DNA of 12,372 nucleotides from Coemansia sp. RSA 922 (lineage: Eukaryota > Kickxellomycota > Kickxellomycetes > Kickxellales > Kickxellaceae): contig JANBQS010000766.1 of the NCBI GenBank assembly GCA_027577415.1, positions 1 to 12,372 on the forward strand, written 5' to 3'. Within the stretch, counting starts at the first letter, position 1; each line of letters begins with the position of its first letter. Shown one piece after another: positions 6,819 to 12,372 of this stretch. The translations under genes and the position numbers were made by a program. Under the pieces are notes generated by a model that saw only the letters and a program-made list of their open reading frames with translations, was not told where the DNA came from and did no database searches.

Positions 6819-7637
6819 TTAATCTATAGCAATGCGTGGTGGCGATATTTTTCGGAGCTCAACGAGCATGCGGTCGCGGGTCTGGTTCATTAGATCCTTC
6901 AGATCTTCTTCCTTGACGCCCTCCATGGATATCGGCTCCATGACTTTAATCTTGAATGTCCCAGGCATACTCCAGAACTTTCGCTTGTTGTACAAGTTGT
7001 GGAAATCCATAGCGACAACCGGCACAATGGGCACCTTGGCATGGTAGGCGAGCAGAAAGGCACCGGCCTTGAATGGCAGCAGATCGGGTCCATCGTCAAA
7101 ACGGCCGCGTGTTCCCTCGGGGAAGAACCACACAGAGACGTTTTTAGACTTTAGCTCCTCCGACGCCTTTTTAAACATGTCGCTAGAGGACTGCTTGTTG
7201 CCGCGCGAGATGAAAATGTCATCGGACAGGCGCATGAACCAGCCGACGAATGGATAGTGCGAGACGGCCCGCTTGGCCAGAATCACCGTCTGCTTTGGGA
7301 ATACGCGGCCCAGCATGATCAGGTCAAACATGGTCTGGTGGTTGCCAACCAACACGCACGGAGACGCCTTATCTAGAAGCTCCTCGCCCTCAATCTCCAC
7401 AGAGATACCAAGCATGACTAATGTCGAGTAGTAAAAGGCACGTCCAGCTAGCCAGTTTCCCGATGCCCGCTTGCCAATAGCCCACAGCGCTGGCAGTGCC
7501 AGGAGTGTGACAGTGGAGGCAAACAGCGCACAGACTCCAAAGTGGAGCAAACGACGGTAGTAGCCAATCTTTCGAGAGAAATGCGCGCACACCGCCAAAC
7601 AGCCGTCAGCAATCGCGAGCCACGCCAGCCAATGCAT
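6819..7637 (-). CDS. 1-acyl-sn-glycerol-3-phosphate acyltransferase (PlsC/SLC1-like), copy 2
   Basis: This is a second 272-residue PlsC-family membrane acyltransferase. An N-terminal hydrophobic region (about 28-55, including FGVCALFASTVTLLALPAL) anchors it. Motif I NHQTMFD is at 99-105 with His100 and Asp105. Motif II is DDIFISRGNKQS at about 139-150. Motif III is the standard FPEGTR at 172-177, followed by RGRFDDGPDLLPFKAGAF. Motif IV is VPIVPVVAMDF. These are the signatures of the phosphatidate-forming SLC1/AGPAT group, and this copy is the more canonical of the two in motif III. Its predicted C-terminus KISPPRIAID carries no ER retrieval signal that I recognise. Upstream it shares a 394-bp divergent promoter with the Sid2-like kinase. 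Copies 1 and 2 are clearly diverged, so the duplication is not recent. Confidence 0.92.
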   Translation of the reverse strand: MHWLAWLAIADGCLAVCAHFSRKIGYYRRLLHFGVCALFASTVTLLALPALWAIGKRASGNWLAGRAFYYSTLVMLGISVEIEGEELLDKASPCVLVGNHQTMFDLIMLGRVFPKQTVILAKRAVSHYPFVGWFMRLSDDIFISRGNKQSSSDMFKKASEELKSKNVSVWFFPEGTRGRFDDGPDLLPFKAGAFLLAYHAKVPIVPVVAMDFHNLYNKRKFWSMPGTFKIKVMEPISMEGVKEEDLKDLMNQTRDRMLVELRKISPPRIAID

Positions 7638-8031
7638 TGTGTCAGTACAGGAGGCAAAGTATCGTTAAAGAGAGTGAGTAAATTCCGTTTTATTTAATAA
7701 AAAAAAGGAGGACTGTGTGATAAACGCAAGAGATAAGTTTACTGCCTCGTGACAGCCACTGTCATAATTCTGGAATCTTGATCCGCTCAATGCCCACTAT
7801 ACGTGTGAGCCGCAATGAGCCGAGTGGGAAATGTGGCGATGTTTTGTTGATGTTTTTCGGGCATTTCCTTCTTTCTCTACTGCCACTTTACCATTGCCTT
7901 TTCTTGTCGGGCGGGTGTGGCTCTTTCCTCTTCTCCTTGTTTACACTTTTTTTATTTGCTTTTGCAAAGCCGCCACAAGTCCCACCCACACCTCCATCGT
8001 TTTCTTTCACTGCTAACCAGTACTCCGAGTC
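7638..8031. promoter_or_regulatory. 394-bp divergent promoter, PlsC copy 2 / Sid2-like kinase
   Basis: The kinase-proximal part (about 7850-8020) is strongly pyrimidine-rich on the plus strand, with many T and CT runs, and is probably core promoter and leader. Nearer the acyltransferase there is an A/T-rich stretch with a poly(A) run at 7699-7706. Two copies of TGAGCCG start exactly 10 bp apart (7806-7812, 7816-7822), flanked by the inverted arms CCCACT (7793-7798) and AGTGGG (7823-7828). Open frames in this region have hydrophobic, T-derived translations and are noise. Confidence 0.5.
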
Positions 8032-10098
8032 ATGGTTGACCGCAGAGCTCAAGGAACTGACTATGACCAGGACCGCCCGCAAATGGCGTTTTCGGGGTCA
8101 GACGGCATGATGCATCACATGTTCTCGGGCCCAGGAGCAGGAGCAGGAGCAACCGCACACCAAGCGCAGTACAGTCAGCAACAACAGCAGCAACTCTACT
8201 ACCAACAACAGATGATGCAGCAGGCCGGGCAGCAGTACCAGTACGCGCACCAGGCGCAGCAGCCACACGTCGCAAGTCAGGCTCAGATGCACCAGCACCA
8301 GTACCACCAACAGCAAGCGGCTCCACAGTCCATCCACCAGGCCATGGTCGGACAGCACTCGCCAGTTAGCCAATTTGCTCCCCAGGCTGGCAGTGGCAGC
8401 AGCGCTCTGCTCGCACAGCAAATGCGCAGAATGCGCCAGTCGCCAGCGGCCGGCACTGGGGCTGGGACTGGGCAAGCGGACCGCAGCGAGTTTGGCGACG
8501 GCAGAGAAGAGATGATAGTTGACGCGACAGGCGCGTTTTCACGGCCTCCAGGAGAAGGCGGAGCGGCTGGGTCGATGACGCGGCGTAATGCGTTTCTCGA
8601 CACGATCGACCCAGCCATCCGGCGCAAGGTGGAGGCGGCGCAGGTGTACTTTCTCGAGTACTACGTCGACCACCTGACATACATTGCCAATCGGCGCCGG
8701 CGGCTGGAGGACTTCAAGAGCGCGATCCGCAGCGTCCATACCACGCGCCAGCATGTGCAGGACTCGTGGAGCAACCACTGCGTCAACGAGTCATCTATTT
8801 TGCGTCGGCGCCGTAATCGCACGCGCGAGCGCGAGTTTGACATTCTGGCGCAAATTGGACAAGGCGGGTACGGGCAGGTCTTTCTGGCTCGCAAGCGCGA
8901 CACGGGCGAGGTGTGCGCGCTAAAGAAAATGGCCAAGAAGCTGCTGGTCAAGCTGGGAGAGGTCCAGCACATCCTCACCGAACGCGACATTCTACGCACG
9001 TCAAAGTCAGAGTGGCTCGTCCGCCTGCTGTACTCGTTCCAGGACCAGCATTCGCTGTACCTGGCCATGGAGTACGTGCCCGGCGGCGACGTGCGCACAC
9101 TTCTCAACCAGAACGGCATTCTGCGCCACCAGATTGCGCGCTTCTACATTGCAGAGATGCTGGTGGCTGTTGCTGCCCTGCACTCATTTGGATACTTCCA
9201 CCGCGACCTCAAGCCCGAGAACTTTCTAGTCGACGCCATGGGCCACATCAAGCTGACCGACTTTGGCCTGTCGCACGGACACTTGAGCCGCCCCACGCTA
9301 GAGGCCATGAAGAAGAAGCTGGATCGCGTCAAGGACCAGGAGGTCATATACCACTCGTCCAGCGAGAAGCGCAGCTTTTACAAGAGCATGCGCCAGGAGG
9401 AGATGCCGCGCGCGTACTCGATTGTCGGCTCGCCCGACTACATGGCGCCGGAGATCCTCTACACGTCGCTAGTGATGGACCAGCAAAAGAAGAAAAAGAA
9501 GCAGCAGCAGGGCTCTCGAGACGGCGCTGGCAGCTCCGAGGCACCGCCGCACGCTCAGCTGGGTGACGCGCATCTCGGGTACGACTTCCGCGTGGACTAC
9601 TGGTCGCTGGGATGCATCCTGTACGAGTTCCTCTCCAGCTACGCGCCATTCACCGGGCCATCGGCCGATGACGTCTGGCGCAATGTGTACCACTGGAGCA
9701 AGGCCTTCCACCGCCCCGAGTTTGACTCCAAGGAGGCCGAGGACAACCTCGAGCCCGAAGCTTGGGACCTCATTACGCGCCTGGTCTGCCACCGCACTGA
9801 GCGCCTGTGCTCGGTCAACGAGGCAGGAACGCACCCTTACTTCCGCGGCATGGTCTTGGCCAACCTGCGCGCAACTGAGCAGCCGCCATTTGTGCCCGAG
9901 CTGCAATCCGAGACCGACAAGGCCTACTTTGATGACTTTTCCAATCCCAACGACATGGAGCTGTACCGCGACGTCTACAACAAGCGCAAGGAGCTGGACT
10001 CGCTGGTTGACAACCAGGCAGCCAGCGGCGATGCTGTCGATCCAGCTGCCTTCATTGGATTCACGTATCGACACAACCGACAGAACCGCAACTTTTAA
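8032..10098 (+). CDS. sid2: AGC-family kinase of the NDR class, Dbf2/Sid2 type (mitotic exit/septation)
   Basis: This encodes a 688-residue serine/threonine kinase that, with a Mob1 partner, would act at spindle poles and the division site at the end of the mitotic-exit/septation-initiation pathway. Residues 40-135 are glutamine/histidine/alanine-rich and probably disordered. The Mob-binding region is about 182-260 (TRRNAFLDTIDPAIRRKVEAAQ). The kinase domain begins near 268 with GQGGYGQV at 276-283, catalytic Lys298, HRDLKPEN at 390-397 and DFG at 410-412. The activation loop is the long NDR type and ends YSIVGSPDYMAPE, with likely phosphoserine 463. The C-terminal extension has SETDKAYFDDF and the hydrophobic motif FIGFTYRH with Thr678. 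VGSPDYMA and the FIGFTYRH tail favour Dbf2/Sid2 over Cbk1/Orb6. Unusual is an insert of about 35 residues after APE (about 478-515) with a lysine/glutamine run. The start is the first ATG after the CT-rich leader. Confidence 0.92.
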   Translation: MVDRRAQGTDYDQDRPQMAFSGSDGMMHHMFSGPGAGAGATAHQAQYSQQQQQQLYYQQQMMQQAGQQYQYAHQAQQPHVASQAQMHQHQYHQQQAAPQSIHQAMVGQHSPVSQFAPQAGSGSSALLAQQMRRMRQSPAAGTGAGTGQADRSEFGDGREEMIVDATGAFSRPPGEGGAAGSMTRRNAFLDTIDPAIRRKVEAAQVYFLEYYVDHLTYIANRRRRLEDFKSAIRSVHTTRQHVQDSWSNHCVNESSILRRRRNRTREREFDILAQIGQGGYGQVFLARKRDTGEVCALKKMAKKLLVKLGEVQHILTERDILRTSKSEWLVRLLYSFQDQHSLYLAMEYVPGGDVRTLLNQNGILRHQIARFYIAEMLVAVAALHSFGYFHRDLKPENFLVDAMGHIKLTDFGLSHGHLSRPTLEAMKKKLDRVKDQEVIYHSSSEKRSFYKSMRQEEMPRAYSIVGSPDYMAPEILYTSLVMDQQKKKKKQQQGSRDGAGSSEAPPHAQLGDAHLGYDFRVDYWSLGCILYEFLSSYAPFTGPSADDVWRNVYHWSKAFHRPEFDSKEAEDNLEPEAWDLITRLVCHRTERLCSVNEAGTHPYFRGMVLANLRATEQPPFVPELQSETDKAYFDDFSNPNDMELYRDVYNKRKELDSLVDNQAASGDAVDPAAFIGFTYRHNRQNRNF

Positions 10099-10280
10099 AC
10101 TTAGCCCCTTTCACTATGCATCCCAACTCACTTTACTTTTTCTTCAAGCTACATGTCGCTTGCGTTTGTGGTCACTCTGGCCATACCCAGCTGCCTGAAC
10201 TGATGTCGATCACACCTCGCTTGTCGTGCAAAGAAAGCGACACACAAGCCTTACAAAGAAGCGATTGATGATGCTGGAGC

Positions 10281-10293
10281 AGGAAGACTTCCT
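10281..10293. repeat. 13-bp palindrome AGGAAG-A-CTTCCT
   Basis: The arms 10281-10286 and 10288-10293 are exact reverse complements around one A. The palindrome sits five bases before a second, stronger hairpin, in the kinase 3' region or the next promoter. A role is not known. Confidence 0.5.
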
Positions 10294-10297
10294 TGGC

Positions 10298-10317
10298 GGC
10301 TGTTTACTACAACAGCC
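10298..10317 (+). repeat. Perfect 7-bp stem-loop, loop TACTAC
   Basis: GGCTGTT (10298-10304) pairs fully with AACAGCC (10311-10317) around a six-base loop. It is not followed by a T run, so it does not look like a bacterial-type terminator. It may fold in the kinase 3' UTR or act as a DNA site. Confidence 0.5.
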
Positions 10318-10330
10318 ACCTGTGTACGTT

Positions 10331-10360
10331 AGACGCGCGACTGTTTGACATCACGCGTCT
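10331..10360. promoter_or_regulatory. Inverted pair of MluI-cell-cycle-box-like sites
   Basis: AGACGCG (10331-10337) and CGCGTCT (10354-10360) are exact reverse complements separated by 16 bp. The second contains the full MCB hexamer ACGCGT (10353-10358) and the first the ACGCG core. ACGCG elements bind the MBF (Mbp1/Cdc10-type) G1/S factor in fungi. The pair ends about 113 bp upstream of the ATG at 10473, a typical promoter distance. Binding is inferred from sequence only. Confidence 0.5.
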
Positions 10361-10472
10361 GCAACTCCGCCAAACATACCGGCAGCAGATGGTGGATGGT
10401 GCGCTTGCTCTTCCCCGCACTTTCTCTCCTCACTTTATACTTTCAGCTCCTCTACTTTTTCACTGTCCTTCG

Positions 10473-11427
10473 ATGAACGACAGCTCACAGCGAAGCAGCG
10501 AGAAGAGCCGCCCACTCGCTTCATTGGGCCACGCGGATCCTATGCTGCCACAACTAGTAAGTGACGTTCTCACATGCGCCTTCTACCAGCTGCCTCAGAA
10601 ACCTAACGCCACGCCATCTCCTCTGTCTGTAGATGGCAAAGCGGCTCCGTACACGCCTGCGCCAGGCCCGGGTCACCGTCGAGCGCGACCTTGGCCACTC
10701 GCTGACTGCGATAGCTCCTCCGCCTGAACAGCCTTGCCACGCGTTCGTTCGTAGCACGTCGCGACCATTGCACGAGTCAGCCCGGTCGCGCATGCTCAGC
10801 ACACGCGCTCACTCGTACTCGCATGGTGACTTTATATCGCCGCATTCAGAACCAGTGTCTGTAGGTGCACCATCACTGCTCAGCACCGCCGCTAACTCTA
10901 GGCTCTGTAGTCGCAGAAGACCTGCCGTGTTTCAGCGCTACCAGAGCGCCGTCAACATGGCCGCCACACCACCACAGCACAGTACGGCACAGCGGCTGGC
11001 ACGCGCTTCTCCCGTCCAGCAGCAACAAGTGCTGCTGCACCTGCCATCGTCTCCTTCAGTGCCCCGCACGCCGCTGATGCAGCCACTCGACAGCGACAAC
11101 GAGGTCGCTCGCACCATCTTGCTGCTTGCCACGCCTCCAGCTGCTCGTGCACCATCGCTGCCTGGATCCTCCTGCCAACAACCAACGCGGACCGGTAGGC
11201 CAGCCGGGCGCATTGGTAGACGCCTAAGCTTTTCGCGTTGCCAGGCGGAGCGCCCTCTAAAACGCTCGCGGCATAGTGACAATGAAGAAAGTCCGCTGCA
11301 CCCTGCCGCACAGACACAGGAACAAGCGGCAACCATCACCACCACCACCACCACCACAAGTCCCCTTACTCCAAACCTTTCTCGAATCGCAGCGATGAGC
11401 ACACGGGCGCTAGCACCGCCAAAGTGA
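10473..11427 (+). CDS. Disordered S/T-P-rich protein, possible Whi5/Nrm1-like G1/S repressor, two exons
   Basis: Exons 10473-10556 and 10633-11427 join in phase 0 to give 292 residues. The 76-nt intron has GTAAGT, a CTAAC branch-like site about 30 nt before the acceptor, and CTGTAG. The protein is mostly disordered, rich in S, T, P, R and Q. A basic amphipathic stretch at 25-44 (LPQLMAKRLRTRLRQARVTV) and a short hydrophobic block ARTILLLATPP at 187-197 recall, weakly, the G1/S-factor-binding helix and the second conserved block of Whi5/Nrm1 proteins. Nine S/T-P sites (S97, T140, S154, S168, T174, T195, S248, S271, T274) are possible CDK targets. A basic RPLKRSRH cluster could be a nuclear signal. 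A threonine run near the end comes from an ACC microsatellite. The gene follows the Sid2-like kinase and converges with COQ10. Coding status is good; the family call is tentative. Confidence 0.68.
10557..10632 (+). other. 76-nt intron of the Whi5/Nrm1-like candidate
   Basis: The donor GTAAGT is at 10557-10562, a branch-like CCTAAC lies about 30 nt before the end, and the acceptor CTGTAG ends at 10632. It falls between codons (phase 0). Reading through it also stays open but changes frame relative to the downstream exon, so splicing is needed to join the two coding parts. Confidence 0.8.
11332..11358 (+). repeat. ACC trinucleotide microsatellite in coding sequence
   Basis: Nine near-identical triplets (seven ACC plus ATC and ACA) encode a threonine run with one isoleucine near the C-terminus of the S/T-P-rich protein. 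Length variation between strains would be expected. Confidence 0.85.
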
Positions 11428-11465
11428 ACAACAGCCCTTGTATTTTCTGTTTGAATGAACTGTAT

Positions 11466-12098
11466 TTATTTGCCATACAGTTGCTGGCAGCGGCCTAGAT
11501 ATGCCGCCAAATTGCGCTTGGCCATTTGGTCAAACACAAGACTGGCTGTGTGTGCGTGTACGAGCGAGGCAAACTCAAACTCGATCGAAAACGACACCAG
11601 CGTACTTGCACTACTTGTGGACAAAATGAACGGACTGACTGGCGCGTCACCTTGCTTGGGCCTCTTTTCTACAAACTCCCACACGGTCCTCATGTGCTTG
11701 AACATGGCGCCTCCGGGTGTGGCTGTAGCGACAATGCGCCAGGGATGATCCAGCTCCACATTCGAGGTATATCGCTCGTTGAACGGGGGATATCCAACAA
11801 CCAGCTCTGCCTGCACGCATCGACGGCTGATGGGCTCGGCGCGCTGCGTCTCCGGCTTCATGGACAATACACGATCTGTACGCAGAGAGTCACGTAGGAC
11901 CTTGGAGCCAACGCACATTGGCACAAACTCGCAGTATCTATCTACGTCCGACACGACCTGGAAGACTTGCTCGCACGAGAACGGAAACACCAGCGAGTCG
12001 CGATATTGCTTTTGCAGAGATAAACCTCCCAGCGTTGGTAGCGTGAAGAAGGTGCGTGCGCCTGTGCCCACCAGCCGCCGTAACCCTGCCAAAGTCAT
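11466..12098 (-). CDS. COQ10: Coenzyme Q-binding protein Coq10, mitochondrial START-domain family
   Basis: This encodes a 210-residue polyketide-cyclase/START-fold protein that binds coenzyme Q in the inner mitochondrial membrane and supports Q biosynthesis and respiration. The N-terminus MTLAGLRRLVGTGARTFFTLP is arginine-bearing, lacks acidic residues and fits a mitochondrial presequence. The core has the Coq10 signature FPFSCEQVFQVVSDVDRYCEFVPMC (about 38-62). An AELVVGYPPFNERYTS segment, the LDHPWRIVATAT stretch and a C-terminal helix (LVFDQMAKRNLAAYLGRC) follow. Yeast Coq10 is 207 residues, which supports the ATG at 12096-12098. The frame is open upstream to an ATG at 12255-12257 that would add 53 residues and bury the presequence, so the shorter start is preferred. 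It converges with the S/T-P-rich gene with a 38-bp gap. Confidence 0.92.
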   Translation of the reverse strand: MTLAGLRRLVGTGARTFFTLPTLGGLSLQKQYRDSLVFPFSCEQVFQVVSDVDRYCEFVPMCVGSKVLRDSLRTDRVLSMKPETQRAEPISRRCVQAELVVGYPPFNERYTSNVELDHPWRIVATATPGGAMFKHMRTVWEFVEKRPKQGDAPVSPFILSTSSASTLVSFSIEFEFASLVHAHTASLVFDQMAKRNLAAYLGRCQQLYGK

Positions 12099-12307
12099 AG
12101 TATGTGTGTGTTCTAAAAGTACAAGGATCAGAAGAGAAGACCGCTCTCGCAAGCTATCAGTCACAATCACTCCAAGGCCAGTCTTGCCCATACAAGGCTC
12201 CAACACAACGGCTGCTCCATTATCGAATCGTAAATTCACGCTTTTTTTGCCTTTCATAAAAAAATTATATTTTGCTCATTTAGTTTTATTCTTCTCTATT
12301 ATTTAGA
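12099..12307. promoter_or_regulatory. Divergent promoter between COQ10 and the edge gene
   Basis: This 209-bp region lies between two opposite starts. Its right end (about 12238-12307) is markedly A/T-rich with T runs and a TTCTTCTCT tract just before the ATG at 12308. I see no named factor site. Confidence 0.4.
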
Positions 12308-12372
12308 ATGTCTACAAAGTCTGAAGGTATGTCGCACGCTGAATCGAGAGACGAGCGCTCTTCTCTTCCCTT
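12308..12372 (+). CDS. 5' end of an unidentified gene (partial), possible early intron
   Basis: An ATG at 12308 follows an A/T- and CT-rich leader like those of other genes here. The direct reading is MSTKSEGMSHAESRDERSSLP and stays open to the window edge. A strong donor-like GTATGT sits at 12327-12332, so the first exon may be only 19 nt (MSTKSE plus one base), with the remainder intronic. A very short first exon is typical of fungal ribosomal-protein and other housekeeping genes, but the visible residues do not identify a family. Confidence 0.5.
   Translation, partial: MSTKSEGMSHAESRDERSSLP

Larger units (their letters stand above)
10099..10472 (+). promoter_or_regulatory. Intergenic region: kinase 3' end and promoter of the next gene
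   Basis: This 374-bp region lies between two plus-strand genes. The first half is presumably kinase 3' UTR. It then contains a 13-bp palindrome (10281-10293), a perfect seven-base-pair hairpin (10298-10317) and an inverted pair of ACGCG sites (10331-10360). A pyrimidine-rich leader (about 10405-10470) leads to the ATG at 10473. The frame stays open upstream of that ATG, with an in-frame ATG at 10389, so a longer protein is possible. Confidence 0.5.

Noticed and set aside
7778..8110. 110-codon plus-strand frame before the kinase
   Set aside because: Its residues (F, L, S and P from T/CT runs) come from the pyrimidine-rich leader, and it overlaps the kinase start in another frame.
9469..10074. 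201-codon antisense frame under the kinase
   Set aside because: It is a shadow of the GC-biased kinase codons with no recognisable domain.
8032..10098. Alternative naming of the kinase as Cbk1/Orb6 (the other NDR branch)
   Set aside because: VGSPDYMA after the activation loop, the SETD...YFDDF segment and the FIGFTYRH end fit Dbf2/Sid2 better.
10265..10271. TTGATGA as a possible box C of another snoRNA
   Set aside because: The first base is not a purine and no CTGA box follows within 70 nt.
10389..10472. Upstream in-frame ATG adding 28 residues to the S/T-P-rich protein
   Set aside because: The added codons come mostly from a CT-rich leader like those before other genes; kept only as an alternative start.
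12099..12257. 53-residue N-terminal extension of Coq10 from the ATG at 12255-12257
   Set aside because: It would place an arginine-rich mitochondrial presequence in the interior and make the protein about 50 residues longer than known Coq10; the region also serves as the shared promoter.

Overview
The window is nuclear DNA from a fungus with a compact genome. The gene set points to a fungus: a Dbf2/Sid2-type mitotic-exit kinase, Bub3, a yeast-type free methionine-R-sulfoxide reductase, eEF1B beta and Coq10. So do the two short spliceosomal introns (GTAAGT donors, CTAAC/CTAAT branch-like sites, TAG acceptors) and the pyrimidine-rich leaders before start codons. Convergent genes are separated by only 38-87 bp. 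Sparse introns, fairly GC-rich codons and low-complexity inserts would fit an early-diverging lineage such as Kickxellomycotina, but that placement is inference only. No mobile element, CRISPR array, tRNA or rRNA gene was found.

Layout. 2-49: the last codons of a plus-strand gene. 323-1244 (+): eEF1B beta, split by a 271-nt intron that contains a box C/D snoRNA of the U18 family. 1332-1802 (-): a small secreted two-cysteine orphan protein. 2503-3984 (+): a BAHD-like acyltransferase. 4026-5024 (-): Bub3. 5233-5766 (+): free methionine-R-sulfoxide reductase. 5828-6619 and 6819-7637 (both -): two tandem PlsC-type lysophosphatidate acyltransferases. 8032-10098 (+): a Dbf2/Sid2 kinase with a Q-rich N-terminus and a lysine/glutamine-rich insert in the catalytic lobe. 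10473-11427 (+): a two-exon gene for a disordered, S/T-P-rich protein with weak Whi5/Nrm1-like features, preceded by paired MluI-cell-cycle-box-like sites. 11466-12098 (-): COQ10. 12308 to the window end (+): the first codons of another gene, possibly interrupted by an intron almost at once.

Functional links. Three genes belong to cell-cycle control: Bub3 (spindle checkpoint), the Dbf2/Sid2 kinase (mitotic exit/septation) and the candidate G1/S repressor next to the kinase. The two PlsC genes share a phosphatidic-acid role. The eEF1B beta locus makes both a translation factor and, from its intron, a guide RNA for 25S/28S rRNA methylation. The rest is ordinary mixed eukaryotic gene content, not an operon.

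The strongest non-routine signals are the intron-encoded U18 snoRNA, whose 13-nt guide lies directly before a D' box, and the inverted pair of ACGCG sites before the candidate G1/S repressor. The most uncertain calls are the function of that repressor, the identity of the two partial edge genes and the substrate of the BAHD enzyme.
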